A stretch of 64,000 nucleotides of DNA from Desulfobacterales bacterium (GCA_016342285.1 JAEINQ010000030.1:1-64000), one strand, 5' to 3'. Shown: positions 34,302 to 44,716, numbered from the stretch's first letter. Notes: generated by a model from the sequence alone, not told the origin. Numbers and translations: made by a program.

Positions 34302-36290
34302 ATGGCAGCCGAACCCAACCATACCGCATGGAAAACGCTTATGGAAACCCGATTCAATACCCGAATAATGCCTGAAGGACCTGAGAACAGCGATCCGGAC
34401 CTGTGGGCCGCGGCCATGGAAATCGCCTCGGATGGATGGTGGGACTGGCGGCTGGACACCGATAAGATACGGTTCGACCGGCGCTTTTATACCGTTGCCG
34501 GCTACACGCCGGATGCATTCCCGGAAAATATTGAAGAGTGGGTCGCCCGGGTGCACCCCGAGGACCTGCCGAACCTTCTGGAAAAACTGGCCGCCTGTCG
34601 CGGGCTAAACAAGGCCGTCTTTGAGGCCCACTACCGGTTTCGCGCCCAAAACGATGCCTGGATCTGGATCCATGCCAGGGGAAAGGTCGTCGAACGGGAT
34701 TCGGACGGACGCCCCCTTCGCATGATCGGCGTCATCAACGACATCACCGAAAAAAAACATGCCGAAACCGTTCACCGACTTTCCGGAGAACGCTACCGGA
34801 TGGTGGTTGAAAATGCCCTGGATGCCATCATCATCGCCCAGGACGAACGGCTTCGATACGCCAACCCCAGCACCGAACGGATGCTGGGCTACTCCCGGGA
34901 GGAACTGACCCGGGTTCCCTTTGCTGAACTCATTCACAAAGACGACCGGGCCATGGTGGTCGATCGGCACCAGCGGCGGCTGCGGGGCGAATCCGTCCCC
35001 GATTATTATTCCTTCCGGGCCCTGCACAAATCCGGAAAGGCGCGATGGCTGGAGGTCAATACCGTTCGCACACAATGGGAAGGAGCCCCGGCAATCCAGG
35101 CGTTCATGCGGGACATCACCCGGACCAAACGGCTGGAAAAGCAACTCATTCAGGCCCAGAAGATGCAGGCCATCGGCACCCTTGCCGGCGGAATCGCCCA
35201 CGATTTCAACAACATTCTTTCCGCCATGATGGGTTACACAGAGATCTGCCTGGCCGAGTCGGGAAACCAAAGCCCCCTGGCTCCCCGCCTGGAGCGGGTG
35301 CTCCAGGCGGGCAGTCGTGCCAGGGACCTGGTCAGACAGATCCTGAGTTTCAGCCGGCAGCGCGATGACGACGAAAAGCCCGTCGAAATCGGACCTATCG
35401 TCGATGAAGCCACGAAGCTGCTCCGGCCCTCCATCCCCATCGACATCGCCATCGATGTAAAGCTTGAAAAAGAAACCGGCGTTGTGCAGGCGGATCCCTC
35501 ACGGATTCACCAGATCGTCATGAATCTCTGCGTCAACGCCGCCCACGCCATGAAAGCCCGCGGGGGACACCTGGGCATCCACCTGGAAAATCTCGATATC
35601 GACCCGGAGGATGCCGAACGGTTTCTGGAGCTGCCTCCGGGTCCGTATACCAGAATCAGCGTCTCCGATACCGGCCAGGGCATGACGCCGGAAATCGTCA
35701 AGCAGATCTTTGATCCGTATTTTACCACCAAACCCCAGGGGGAAGGGACCGGTCTGGGCCTGTCGGTGGTCCACGGCATCGTGACCAGCCTCGGCGGCGC
35801 CATCAACGTATACAGCGAACCGGGCCACGGAACCACCTTCAACCTGTACCTGCCACAGATCCAAAGCGATCTCGACACCCGGCCCGGTGGGCGGTCCGAA
35901 CTCCCCCGGGGCAATGAAACCATTTTGCTCGTCGACGACGACCAGTTCGTGCTGGAGATGACGGCCGAGATGCTCGGCAAGTTGGGATATACGGTGGTAC
36001 CGAGAATCAGCAGCGTGGAAGCCCTTCAGGCCTTTGCCGCCTCCCCCCAACGGTTCGACCTGATCGTCACCGACCATACCATGCCCCATATGAGCGGCCT
36101 CGAACTGGCCCAAAAAGTCCGGGAAATCCGGCCGGAACAGCCCATCGTTCTGTGCTCCGGATTCAGCCCCGGTCTGACCGAAAGTAAATATATGGCGTAC
36201 GGCATCCACGCCCTGTTGAACAAACCGGTCCTCAAAAGCGAAATGGCCGCAGCCATCCGAAGGACATTGGATTTTCAACCCGCGGAGTAA
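34302..36290 (+). CDS. Cytoplasmic hybrid histidine kinase, PAS-PAS-HisKA-HATPase-REC
   Basis: The 662-residue protein has a PAS of the PAS_3 type at about 45-155 (GWWDWRLDTDKIRFDRRFYTVAGYTPD), a second PAS at about 165-285 (VENALDAIIIAQDERLRYANPS), then H300 in GGIAHDFNNILS, NLCVNAAHAM, SDTGQGMTP and GTGLGLSVVHG. The receiver has D591 in LIVTDHTMPHMSG. No membrane segment is present. The ribosome site before ATG 34302 is poor; ATG 34341 is an alternative start. It is divergent from the binding-protein gene at 34110 and followed after 52 bases by another binding-protein gene on its own strand. Confidence 0.9.
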   Translation: MAAEPNHTAWKTLMETRFNTRIMPEGPENSDPDLWAAAMEIASDGWWDWRLDTDKIRFDRRFYTVAGYTPDAFPENIEEWVARVHPEDLPNLLEKLAACRGLNKAVFEAHYRFRAQNDAWIWIHARGKVVERDSDGRPLRMIGVINDITEKKHAETVHRLSGERYRMVVENALDAIIIAQDERLRYANPSTERMLGYSREELTRVPFAELIHKDDRAMVVDRHQRRLRGESVPDYYSFRALHKSGKARWLEVNTVRTQWEGAPAIQAFMRDITRTKRLEKQLIQAQKMQAIGTLAGGIAHDFNNILSAMMGYTEICLAESGNQSPLAPRLERVLQAGSRARDLVRQILSFSRQRDDDEKPVEIGPIVDEATKLLRPSIPIDIAIDVKLEKETGVVQADPSRIHQIVMNLCVNAAHAMKARGGHLGIHLENLDIDPEDAERFLELPPGPYTRISVSDTGQGMTPEIVKQIFDPYFTTKPQGEGTGLGLSVVHGIVTSLGGAINVYSEPGHGTTFNLYLPQIQSDLDTRPGGRSELPRGNETILLVDDDQFVLEMTAEMLGKLGYTVVPRISSVEALQAFAASPQRFDLIVTDHTMPHMSGLELAQKVREIRPEQPIVLCSGFSPGLTESKYMAYGIHALLNKPVLKSEMAAAIRRTLDFQPAE

Positions 36291-36327
36291 AGAATCCTGG
36301 CCCAAAGGACGTGGATTCCTGCTTCGA
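36291..36327. repeat. Dispersed intergenic element, short copy D
   Basis: agaatcctggcccaaaggac is joined directly to gtggattcctgcttcgaa. These two words are the outer ends of copy C at 60011-60187, so the middle of about 135 bases is missing. It fills the gap between the kinase and binding-protein genes. Confidence 0.6.
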
Positions 36328-36342
36328 ATGGAAGGCAAAACC

Positions 36343-37419
36343 ATGCCGAACCTGGCCCGCTCCATGAAAGCCGCTTTCACCATAATGGCCGCCTTAATTG
36401 CGCTGGCCTCCGGCCCAGGTAGCGCCGCCGAAACCGGCAGGCGGATCCTGATTCTCCACAGCACCACCGCCGAGAGCATCACCGGCCGCCCCCAGCAAGA
36501 AGGCGCCATCAAGGCCCTGGAAGATGCCGGATTCTGCCCTGGCGGAAACCTGCGCATGGGCATCCATGCCATGGCGGCCCATCCGGGAAAGGATACCGTC
36601 GAAACGATTTCCCGACAGATCAGCGACGCCGTTTCACGAATCGCCCGGTTCCGTCCGGAAATCATCCTGACCATCGGCGACACCGCCTTTGCCACCGTCG
36701 CCCTTCCCCTGGCCCGAACGCCGATCAGTATTGTCTTCAGCGGCCTCAGGGGGCAGCCGGAGACCTACAACCGGTTTATCCGGTTCATGAAGAGCCGGCG
36801 CCATCCCGGCCACAACATTACCGGCGTCTATGAAAAACGACACATCCGACATGCCCTGGAAATCCTCTCCAGGGTAACCGATCTGAAAAAAGTTCGCATG
36901 GTCCACGACCTGACCCCAACCGGCCGCGTCATCGCCGAACAGGTCGCACTGGAGTTGCAGCCCGAAAACGCCATGCCTCCCCTTTCCTACCGGACGGAAC
37001 AGGTCGATCTGGACTCCTGGGAAGCCTTCCAGCAGGAGATTGTCACCATCAACGCTTCGCCGGAGATCGATGCCTTTTACCTCGGCGCTCTCATGCTCAA
37101 GGACGCCGACGGCCACGCCCATTCGGCAACGGACATTATTCAGTATGCCATCGCCCATGCCACAAAACCGGCTATCGGTATCGACGCCACCGCCATTAAT
37201 CACGGCCTTTATGGCGGAACCTCCGTCGACTTCTATGCCATGGGGTATCAGGCGGGGGAAAAGATCGCGGAGATCCTCGGCGGCGCCGAGGCCGGCAGCC
37301 TGCCGATCCAGGATGCCCAAACGGTCACCCTGGTCTTCAACCTCGTGCGATCCGAAACGCTGGGATTGAAAATCCCCAGCGAAATCCTTCTGGCCGCCGA
37401 CGAGGTATTCACCCGGTAG
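36343..37419 (+). CDS. ABC-type substrate-binding protein of the PF04392 type, without transporter genes
   Basis: The 358-residue protein has a signal peptide (AAFTIMAALIALASGPGSAA) and the fold of the ABC_sub_bind family (tryptophan/tyrosine-binding-protein-like): RRILILHSTTAESITGRPQ, RPEIILTIGDTAFATVALP, TPISIVFSGL and PAIGIDATAINHGLYGG. GGAAGGCAAAACC precedes ATG 36343; an ATG 15 bases upstream is less well placed. Members of this family often pair with sensor kinases. Here it is flanked by hybrid kinases on both sides and has no permease or ATPase nearby. Confidence 0.85.
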   Translation: MPNLARSMKAAFTIMAALIALASGPGSAAETGRRILILHSTTAESITGRPQQEGAIKALEDAGFCPGGNLRMGIHAMAAHPGKDTVETISRQISDAVSRIARFRPEIILTIGDTAFATVALPLARTPISIVFSGLRGQPETYNRFIRFMKSRRHPGHNITGVYEKRHIRHALEILSRVTDLKKVRMVHDLTPTGRVIAEQVALELQPENAMPPLSYRTEQVDLDSWEAFQQEIVTINASPEIDAFYLGALMLKDADGHAHSATDIIQYAIAHATKPAIGIDATAINHGLYGGTSVDFYAMGYQAGEKIAEILGGAEAGSLPIQDAQTVTLVFNLVRSETLGLKIPSEILLAADEVFTR

Positions 37420-37653
37420 ACGCCCCAAAATGGCATGAAGCCCGTTCAGGTAAAAAACAAATGGGAAAACAGCCTTACCGTATGCTACCGTCAACGGAAT
37501 CATGAAAACGGTGACGGCAAGGGCCGCAAGACTGACCCTCAGCGGATAATCCCTCGCTTCTGCCCCTGCCGCGTCAGGACCGCCATATTCGGCAGAAGTC
37601 AAGCCCGAGCCACGACGGCGCCGCCATCGTTTGATTGTGCCTGCGAATCTGCC

Positions 37654-37683
37654 TTGACACTGAAAAAGAGTCACGACTATTAT
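37654..37683 (+). promoter_or_regulatory. Sigma-70-type promoter upstream of the GAF/PAS kinase gene
   Basis: A perfect TTGACA (37654-37659) is followed after 18 bases by TATTAT (37678-37683), five of six matches to the -10 consensus. It points to the gene at 37813, about 120 bases away. The rest of the 393-base gap (37420-37812) shows nothing recognisable. Confidence 0.55.
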
Positions 37684-37812
37684 ATCCTTGTTGTTCATCG
37701 GTAGAAATCTTCCGTTAAACATCTTTTTACCCGTTCTCCTCAGCAAAAAGCGTTGGTAACGGCCGAAAAAGCCAGATCTCCTTCCCTCCCCCTAATTGAG
37801 GCATAACCCATC

Positions 37813-40749
37813 ATGATGGAAAAACAGGGTGCCGACCGGCTCGATTCAGAGCACCAATCCATGCAACGCCAGATGGTGAAACTCAACGCGCGCAACGCCG
37901 AGCTTGAAAAAGCGGTGGAAGATGCCAGGGCACACCTGAACCATCTTGAAAAACTGGCAGCGATAGATAGGGTTATTCGCTGCGAGACGGATTTGGAAAA
38001 AGCGCTCCAAGCGATCCTTAAGACAACTCAGGACATATTTCAAAGCGATCGCGCCTGGTTGCTCTACCCCTGCGACCCCGAAGCCGACTCTTGGCATGTC
38101 CCCATGGAGGTCTCCCGCCCGGAATATACCGGCGCTCTTCTTCCGGGCAAAGCTGTGGCAATGACCCAGGACGTTCGGGAGAGCTTCGCAGAGCTCCTCG
38201 CTGCCGACGGCCCAATCACCTGCGATCTCAGTCCCAGCGAGCCCCAGTGGGATCCGGATGATACGTTCGTTGTCCGGGCCACCCTTTCCATGGCGCTTTT
38301 CCCGAAAGTGGGAAAGCCGTGGGACTTCGGACTTCATCAGTGCTCTCACCGGAGAACATGGACCGAAGAAGAAAAACGCCTTTTCCAAGCCATCGGCTAC
38401 CGGATTGCCGAGGCTCTGAGCAACATGCTGCTCCTGAAAAATCTGGCCGAAAGCGAAGAACACTACAAAAACCTCTACGAAACTGCCCTGGTCGGGCTGT
38501 GGCGGACCCGGATTGGGGACGGCGCATTCATCAAGGCCAACCAGACGACAGCTGAGCTACTCGGCTACGACAGCGTCGAAGAGCTCAAGGCCAACAGTAA
38601 GGCCAGCGAACTCTATCCCCCCGATGTCCGCAAAACCTATGTCGAACAGCTCAAACTGAACGGCTACGCCTCAGGCATGGAGACCCGCTACGTGCTCAAG
38701 GATGGTACAGAAAAGGACATTTCCGTTTCAGCCCGTATTTTTCCTTACAAAGGATACATCGAAGGGGTCATCATCGACATCACTGAACGCAAGCGGGCCG
38801 AGCGACAGCTGGCCCAGGTACAGCGCCTTCTAGAGGCCGTCATCGAGCAGTCCCCGATTCCCATCGTCATCGCCTCGCCCCAGGGCCAACTCGTGGTTTT
38901 CAACCAGGCCTGCCGGAAGCAACTTCTCATCGAGATCGACGATGACGTCAGACAAGGGGTCAATCTACTGGAAATGGCACCCACCTGGAAAGACTATGAC
39001 CGGGACGGAAACTTCGTTCCCACCGGCAAGCTTCCCCTGGCGCTGGCCTTAGAGGGGAAAACCACACGGAACATGGAACTGCGGGTGGTCCGAAAAGACG
39101 GAACGGAACGATGGGAGATCGCTAACGGCGGTCCCGTTTACGACGACCAAGGCAACCTGATCGCAGCGTTCGTTGCCTTTCCGGACATCACCCAGCAAAA
39201 GATGGCCGAAGAGGCGTTGCGGGCCGAAAAGGAGTTTACCGATTTCGCCCTCAATGCCCAGACCGACACATTTTTCGTGTTCGAAACGACCACCGGAAAG
39301 GCGATCCGCTGGAACCGTGCCTTCAATCGCATATCCGGTTACTCCGATGAGGAGATCCGGTCCCTGAAAGCACCGGAAAGCTATTACAGTGCAGAAGATC
39401 TCCAAAAAGCAGCCGCAGTCATGGAAAAAGTGTATGCCGAAGGTGCTTCCACCGTGGTAATCTCCCTGGTCGCCAAGGATGGCAGGTGCATCCCGACGGA
39501 GTATTCGGTCTCCTTGCTCGGAGACAGCGAAGGCAGGCCCGAATACATGGTCTCGGTGGGAAGGGACGTGTCCGAGCGAAACCGAACCGAGGCAAAAAGG
39601 ACACAACTCGAAGCTCAGCTCCACCAGGCCCAGAAAATGGAATCCTTAGGCACCCTTGCCGGTGGCATCGCCCATGATTTCAACAACCTGCTCATGGGAA
39701 TCCAGGGAAACGCCTCCCTGCTCCTCCTGGAATCAGAAATGCCCATGGGTAGCCTTGAAAAACTCAAAAATATCGAAAGGTACGTTCGGCGAGGTGTGGA
39801 TCTTACCCGGCAACTTCTCGGGCTTGCCCGGAGCGGCAAATATGAAATAAAGCCAACCGATCCGAATGAACTGATTCGAGACTGTGCCGCCATGTTCGGC
39901 CGCACCAAAAAAGAAATCCATATCCACACACACCTGACGGATGGAACCTGGACGGTGGAGGTGGATAAGGGTCAGATCGATCAGGTACTCTTGAACCTCT
40001 TTGTCAATGCCTGGCAGGCCATGCCGAGCGGAGGGGACCTGTATATACGAACGACCAACGAATTTTTAAATGAAGACGACGTGAGACCCCATGGGGCTGC
40101 CCCCGGGAGATACGTCAAAGCAACCGTCACCGACACCGGCACCGGCATGGACAAGGCGATTCAGGAGAGAATCTTTGACCCGTTTTTCACCACCAAGGAG
40201 ATGGGCCGGGGCACCGGCCTTGGCCTGGCGTCAGCCTACGGCATTGTCAAGAACCACGATGGTTTCATCGGTGTCGACAGCGAACCGGGGAAAGGAACGA
40301 CGTTCACCATCTTTCTGCCAGCATCGGATAAACAGCCGACAGCAAAGGTGAGAGAAAAGGACGAACTGCTCGGCGGAAATGAAACGATATTGTTCGTGGA
40401 CGATGAAGAGATGGTCATAGACGTCGGAAAGCAGCTCTTGGAAAACCTCGGGTACACGGTAAAAACCGCATTTTCCGGCCTTGAAGCACTGGCACGGATG
40501 GATGAAACGGGCAGCGTCGTCGATCTGGTGATTCTGGACATGATCATGCCGGACATGGGCGGGGGGGAAACCTTCGACCGGATCAAATCCGCCTCTCCCG
40601 GCACACGGGTCCTGCTCTCCAGCGGGTACAGCATTGACGGTGAGGCCTCAGAGATCCTGGCAAGAGGCTGCGACGGCTTCATTCAAAAGCCCTTTAATTT
40701 GAAGAAACTGTCTCAAAAGATACGCCGAATCCTCGATTCACCAGCGTGA
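37813..40749 (+). CDS. Cytoplasmic hybrid histidine kinase, GAF-PAS-PAS-PAS-HisKA-HATPase-REC
   Basis: The 978-residue protein starts with a coiled coil (about 12-48), then a GAF domain (about 50-210, IDRVIRCETDLEKALQAILKTT to LFQAIGYRIAEAL). PAS domains lie at about 215-330, 335-460 and 470-590. H621 in GGIAHDFNNLL is the phosphoacceptor; the ATPase has NLFVNAWQAM, DTGTGMDK and GTGLGLASAYG; the receiver has D909 in LVILDMIMPDMGG. There is no membrane segment. The start is ATG 37813 or the ATG just after it. A good promoter lies 120 bases upstream. It follows a binding-protein gene after a non-coding gap of 393 bases. Confidence 0.93.
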   Translation: MMEKQGADRLDSEHQSMQRQMVKLNARNAELEKAVEDARAHLNHLEKLAAIDRVIRCETDLEKALQAILKTTQDIFQSDRAWLLYPCDPEADSWHVPMEVSRPEYTGALLPGKAVAMTQDVRESFAELLAADGPITCDLSPSEPQWDPDDTFVVRATLSMALFPKVGKPWDFGLHQCSHRRTWTEEEKRLFQAIGYRIAEALSNMLLLKNLAESEEHYKNLYETALVGLWRTRIGDGAFIKANQTTAELLGYDSVEELKANSKASELYPPDVRKTYVEQLKLNGYASGMETRYVLKDGTEKDISVSARIFPYKGYIEGVIIDITERKRAERQLAQVQRLLEAVIEQSPIPIVIASPQGQLVVFNQACRKQLLIEIDDDVRQGVNLLEMAPTWKDYDRDGNFVPTGKLPLALALEGKTTRNMELRVVRKDGTERWEIANGGPVYDDQGNLIAAFVAFPDITQQKMAEEALRAEKEFTDFALNAQTDTFFVFETTTGKAIRWNRAFNRISGYSDEEIRSLKAPESYYSAEDLQKAAAVMEKVYAEGASTVVISLVAKDGRCIPTEYSVSLLGDSEGRPEYMVSVGRDVSERNRTEAKRTQLEAQLHQAQKMESLGTLAGGIAHDFNNLLMGIQGNASLLLLESEMPMGSLEKLKNIERYVRRGVDLTRQLLGLARSGKYEIKPTDPNELIRDCAAMFGRTKKEIHIHTHLTDGTWTVEVDKGQIDQVLLNLFVNAWQAMPSGGDLYIRTTNEFLNEDDVRPHGAAPGRYVKATVTDTGTGMDKAIQERIFDPFFTTKEMGRGTGLGLASAYGIVKNHDGFIGVDSEPGKGTTFTIFLPASDKQPTAKVREKDELLGGNETILFVDDEEMVIDVGKQLLENLGYTVKTAFSGLEALARMDETGSVVDLVILDMIMPDMGGGETFDRIKSASPGTRVLLSSGYSIDGEASEILARGCDGFIQKPFNLKKLSQKIRRILDSPA

Positions 40750-40968
40750 CCCTAACAATGCAAAAGCCGGAGGGCTCCAGAGCCAAGGCGAAAATGGCTG
40801 TTTTCCATCCACAAATGCGACAAACCACTAAGGGGCTCGAGCCCTGAACTCTGAAAACTGGCTGAAATTGGTTTTTGGGCCTTTGTGATCAACGAAACGA
40901 TAGTGTATATTGCCATATTTATAAATGCTGGGCTGAATTTCCATGGTGGAAAAAATAGAGGGCAGTCG

Positions 40969-41337
40969 GTGACGATTCAGCAAAACCCACATGAAACAGG
41001 GCAGACGATCGCACTGGAAAAATTGCAGCGTCGTATCGACGGCTGGGTGAAGACCTATGGGGTGCGTTACTTTTCCGAACTGACCAACCTGGCCGTGCTG
41101 GTCGAAGAGGTCGGCGAGCTGGCCCGGATCATGTCCCGACGTTTCGGCGACCAGAGCTTCAAGACCGGAGAGGGAAAGGACGATCTGGCCGACGAACTGG
41201 CCGACGTGCTCTTTGTCCTGGTCTGCATCGCCAACCAGACCGGCGTGGACCTGACGGATGCGGTGGAAAAGAACCTGGAAAAAAAGACCCGCCGGGATCA
41301 CCACCGGCATGTCAACAATCCCAAACTGAAACCCTGA
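40969..41337 (+). CDS. MazG-like nucleotide pyrophosphohydrolase
   Basis: The 122-residue protein has the all-helical MazG core: LTNLAVLVEEVGELARIM with the EExxE metal motif, and DDLADELADVLFVLVCIANQ with the second ExxD motif. Such enzymes hydrolyse nucleoside triphosphates to the monophosphate and pyrophosphate. The GTG at 40969 with AGAGGG upstream is preferred over an ATG at 40885, since the extra N-terminus is not family-like. A decayed copy lies at 45985-46090. The ferredoxin gene follows after 20 bases and is probably cotranscribed. Confidence 0.85.
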   Translation: MTIQQNPHETGQTIALEKLQRRIDGWVKTYGVRYFSELTNLAVLVEEVGELARIMSRRFGDQSFKTGEGKDDLADELADVLFVLVCIANQTGVDLTDAVEKNLEKKTRRDHHRHVNNPKLKP

Positions 41338-41357
41338 GCAAAAGGAGCCGCCTGACG

Positions 41358-42443
41358 ATGAGCGAAGATGTGTATTATACACTGGCCCAGGCCCTCAATA
41401 CCCTGCCCAACGGTTTTCCATCAACCGAATCCGGCGTGGAAATCAGAATTCTGAAAAAAATTTTCCGACCTCAAGACGCCACACTTTTCTGCGATTTAAG
41501 GTTGGAATTCGAAACAGCCCGGCAGATTGCGGAGCGCACGGGGCGCCCAATTGACGGCTTGGAAGATCACCTGATCGAGATGGGCAAGCGGGGGCAGGTG
41601 TTCGGGATCAATATCGGCGGCATTCACATGTTCAAAATGGTTCCCTGGGCATTTGGCATCTATGAATTCCAGGTTGCCCACCTGGATCGGGAACTGGCCG
41701 AAATGTGTGAGGAATACGGAAAGGTTTTCGGCGCACAATTCTTCAAAACCCGCCCCCAGTTGATGCACGTGATTCCCGTGGAAAAGGAAATTCCCAACAA
41801 ACAGCAATCCCTGCATTATGAACAGGTCTCCAATATCATCGAAAGCAGCCTGTCATTTTCGGTATTTGACTGCATCTGCAAAAAGAAAAAGCACCTGCTG
41901 GGACATGGTTGTGACAAACCTCTTGAGATCTGCATGGCCTACGCCCCCATCCCCGGCGTTTTCGACAAGATCCCCCACCACCGGCCGGTTTCAAAAGAGG
42001 AGGCCTATGCCCTTCTCGATAAGGCCGAAGAAGCCGGTCTGGTCCATTTGACCTGGAACATGGAAAGCGACCACTTTTTCATCTGCAACTGCTGCGGATG
42101 CTGCTGCGAGGTCCTGAGCGCCATCAACGAATTGGGCATCAATGCCGCGGACGTCATCAATTCCTACTACTATGCCAAAATCGATGCCGACCAATGCGTT
42201 GCCTGCGGAACATGCAGGGATGAACGGTGCCAGGTCAATGCCATCGAAGAAGGTGACGATGCCTACGAGATCGTTCGCGAAAAGTGTATCGGCTGCGGTC
42301 TTTGCATATCGACCTGCCCCTCCGAAGCCATTTCCATGGTGAGAAAAAGCCCTGAGGAGATTGTCCTGCCGCCCAGTAATGAAATGGATTGGTTTGAAAA
42401 ACGCGCCATGGCTCGCGGGGTGGATATCGGCAAATACAGATAA
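41358..42443 (+). CDS. 4Fe-4S ferredoxin-domain protein of unknown function
   Basis: The 361-residue protein has a winged-helix-like N-terminal part (ETARQIAERTGRPIDGLEDHLIEMGKRGQVF), a middle with CICKKKKHLLGHGC, a dense cysteine cluster CNCCGCCCEVL, and a C-terminal 2[4Fe-4S] ferredoxin (CVACGTCRDERC and CIGCGLCISTCPSEAI). Proteins of this layout are frequent in sulfate reducers and other anaerobes and are presumed electron-transfer or cluster-sensing proteins; the partner is unknown. AAAAGGAGCC lies upstream of ATG 41358. A strong terminator stands about 120 bases after the stop. Confidence 0.85.
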   Translation: MSEDVYYTLAQALNTLPNGFPSTESGVEIRILKKIFRPQDATLFCDLRLEFETARQIAERTGRPIDGLEDHLIEMGKRGQVFGINIGGIHMFKMVPWAFGIYEFQVAHLDRELAEMCEEYGKVFGAQFFKTRPQLMHVIPVEKEIPNKQQSLHYEQVSNIIESSLSFSVFDCICKKKKHLLGHGCDKPLEICMAYAPIPGVFDKIPHHRPVSKEEAYALLDKAEEAGLVHLTWNMESDHFFICNCCGCCCEVLSAINELGINAADVINSYYYAKIDADQCVACGTCRDERCQVNAIEEGDDAYEIVREKCIGCGLCISTCPSEAISMVRKSPEEIVLPPSNEMDWFEKRAMARGVDIGKYR

Positions 42444-42559
42444 CCGATAAGTAGCGGGTTGATGCATTGGGCCGGTTCTGAACCATTCAGAGCATGCCAG
42501 CCAGTTTATCCAACGATATTCCAGTAGCCGCCTGGACAGTCTTTCGGGTTCACCGACAA

Positions 42560-42604
42560 AAAATGGCTTTGACCCATGCGGGTCAAAGCCATTTTGTTTT
42601 ATTC
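42560..42604. terminator. Bidirectional Rho-independent terminator
   Basis: A perfect 16-bp stem, AAAATGGCTTTGACCC with its inverse, closes a 4-base ATGC loop (42560-42595). GTTTTATT follows on the plus strand, and a TTTTTTG run follows on the minus strand. It lies between the convergent ferredoxin (ends 42443) and chemoreceptor (ends 42701) genes and can serve both. Confidence 0.92.
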
Positions 42605-42700
42605 TCTCAACTTTCGAGTTTCATGCGGGAGCTTTTCGTCGTCAGGCCATGCACTCGGGCCGGATCGTCTTCGCCCGGCCCATTTCCTTTGTTTGCGTTT

Positions 42701-44578
42701 TCAGAAATCCTGGAAGTCGTCGTCGTCCAGGGGCAGCACCTTTTTCGGATTGACTTCGATCTCAGGACTTACCCGGGATCGAGAGGACACCGCCATCGGC
42801 GTATTCTTTTTTCGGGAAACGTTTACCGGACGAGTCTTTCCGGCCGGATTGGCCGAATGGGCCTCACGGCCGTCCACCAGGGCCTTTAACTGGCCGATGA
42901 GGTCCTTCATCTGTTCGGCCTGGGCACTCATTTCCTCGGAAGAACTGGCGGACTCTTCGGCACTGGCCGCGTTTTGCTGGGTCAGTTTGTCCATCTCGAC
43001 CACGGCGCGATTGACCTGTGTAATCCCTTCGGCCTGTTCCTTGGAAGCGGCGGCGATTTCACCCACCAGATCGGCGACCTTGCCGGCCTGGTCGGAAACC
43101 TGGGCAAAGGCATCGTTGGTCCGGTTCACCAGGGTCGAGCCTTCCCGCACCTTTTTCCCGGTATCCTCGATGAGGGTCGAGGTATTCTTGGCCGCATCGG
43201 CAGCCCGCATGGCCAGGTTTCTCACCTCGTCGGCCACCACGGCAAACCCGGCCCCGGCCTCGCCGGCCCGGGCCGCCTCCACGGCGGCGTTTAACGCCAA
43301 CAGGTTGGTCTGGAAAGCGATTTCATCGATGGTCTTGATGATCTTGCTCGTCTCTTCGCTCGCCTTTGAAATGGCCGTCATGGACGTGATCAGTTGGATC
43401 ATGGACTCGGTGGCCGAAGCCACCACCTGGCGGGTTTCCGCCATGAGCTTATCCGCCTGGTCGGCATTGTCGGCGTTCTGGCGGGTCATGGAGGCCATCT
43501 CCTCCAGTGAAGCGGAGCTCTCCTCCAGGGAGGCCGCCTGCTGGCTGGCGCCGCTGGCCAGGGTCTGGCTGGCCGAAGCCACCTGGGAAGAGGCCGTGCC
43601 GACCTGGTCGGCGCTTTTGTTCAGCCCCCGTACCGCCCGGTTGATGGGGTTGACGGCACTTCGCACCAACAGCAGCACCATCAGGCCGGCCGCCAGCACC
43701 ACGACCAGCCCCACGGCCAGATTGATCCGGCCGATGGCCCGCACCGGCGCCATGATCTCTGCGGCCGGGGCGGTCACCACCACAATCCATTGTTGCCGGC
43801 TCTCACGGTCAAAGGCCACGAGCTTTTTCACCCCCTCAAAGGTGTAGATGAACAGACCCTTGCCCTCGGAAAGGATCCGCTTGCCCCAGTCATAATCGGT
43901 AAGGTTGACTTTCATGAGCACGGCCGGATCCGGATGGGCGATGACCAGACCATCGGACCCTGCGATATAGGCGTATCCTGAATCGCCGATTTTTATGGGG
44001 GCGATGAACTGGCGGCTGAAGGCGGCCAGGTTCACCACGGCGAAAATGACCCCTTTGACATCGTCTTTTTCCTTGAGCGGGGCGGCGATCATAAAAACAG
44101 GATTGCCACTCTGGCGGCTGGCAAGCACCTTGGAAACGATCGTCTCACCCTTCATGGCGGGCTGGAAATAGGGCCGCTCCTTGACATTGACCTTTCCCAC
44201 CACGCTTTCCTCGGCGGCGGCAACGATATCTCCGTCGGGCGAAGCGACGCAGATGTTCTCATAAAAGTCGTAAGTCTTCAGAATTTCGGCCAACTGGTCT
44301 GAGGCGCTTTTACGGGCCGCCTTGCCCATGAAGGAATCTAAAACGGCGGTGCGGTAGGCCTTGTCCTTGCTCCAGGTGTTTATGTTGAGCTCACGGTCCC
44401 GGATCCAGGTACCGAGGTAGTCGGTGGTCGATTTGGCCTGCTGGGTGAGTTGGTCGTTGATGGCATGGGTCAGGGCCACTTCGGATTTATAATAGGATAC
44501 GCCCGAAGACACCCCCATGCCGATGATGATCAGGGCCACGGTGGGCAGCAGGAACCGGTTTTTAAGGCTCAGTTTCAT
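42701..44578 (-). CDS. Methyl-accepting chemotaxis protein with double-Cache sensor
   Basis: The 625-residue receptor has a transmembrane helix near residues 8-28, a periplasmic double-Cache domain (about 35-275; [22 protein letters not shown] and [15 protein letters not shown]), a second helix ([18 protein letters not shown]), a HAMP region and a long signalling coiled coil. The conserved tip is [22 protein letters not shown]. It relays ligand binding to CheA/CheW. AAAGGAGTACCC precedes the ATG at 44578. The SBP gene at 44717-45679 is upstream on the same strand, with a terminator-like hairpin between them, so a binding protein may present the ligand to this receptor. Confidence 0.93.
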   Translation of the reverse strand: MKLSLKNRFLLPTVALIIIGMGVSSGVSYYKSEVALTHAINDQLTQQAKSTTDYLGTWIRDRELNINTWSKDKAYRTAVLDSFMGKAARKSASDQLAEILKTYDFYENICVASPDGDIVAAAEESVVGKVNVKERPYFQPAMKGETIVSKVLASRQSGNPVFMIAAPLKEKDDVKGVIFAVVNLAAFSRQFIAPIKIGDSGYAYIAGSDGLVIAHPDPAVLMKVNLTDYDWGKRILSEGKGLFIYTFEGVKKLVAFDRESRQQWIVVVTAPAAEIMAPVRAIGRINLAVGLVVVLAAGLMVLLLVRSAVNPINRAVRGLNKSADQVGTASSQVASASQTLASGASQQAASLEESSASLEEMASMTRQNADNADQADKLMAETRQVVASATESMIQLITSMTAISKASEETSKIIKTIDEIAFQTNLLALNAAVEAARAGEAGAGFAVVADEVRNLAMRAADAAKNTSTLIEDTGKKVREGSTLVNRTNDAFAQVSDQAGKVADLVGEIAAASKEQAEGITQVNRAVVEMDKLTQQNAASAEESASSSEEMSAQAEQMKDLIGQLKALVDGREAHSANPAGKTRPVNVSRKKNTPMAVSSRSRVSPEIEVNPKKVLPLDDDDFQDF

Positions 44579-44627
44579 TTGGGTACTCCTTTGAACGTGT
44601 AGCGCCGCCTGAACCGGTAGCGCAAAT

Positions 44628-44704
44628 CGGGAAAAAACAAAAATACGGCCGGTTTTCGGGGGCCGGCCATGCGCCTGGCGCAAGGTCCGGCCCCCGAAAG
44701 CCGG
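44628..44704 (-). terminator. Intercistronic hairpin with T-rich tail (attenuator or terminator)
   Basis: CCGGTTTTCGGGGGCCGG (44649-44666) and CCGGCCCCCGAAAGCCGG (44687-44704) pair with one wobble over 18 positions. On the minus strand the stem is followed by GTATTTTTGTTTTTTC. It lies between the binding-protein stop and the chemoreceptor start, so only part of the transcripts may reach the receptor, giving more binding protein than receptor. Confidence 0.7.
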
Positions 44705-44716
44705 GCAGGGGCTGTC

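Noticed and set aside
35499..36695. 398-codon minus-strand open frame across the kinase and binding-protein genes
   Set aside because: It overlaps two recognised genes in antisense and has no family features.
40885..40968. Longer start for the MazG-like gene
   Set aside because: The extra N-terminus is not family-like, and the GTG at 40969 has a better ribosome site.
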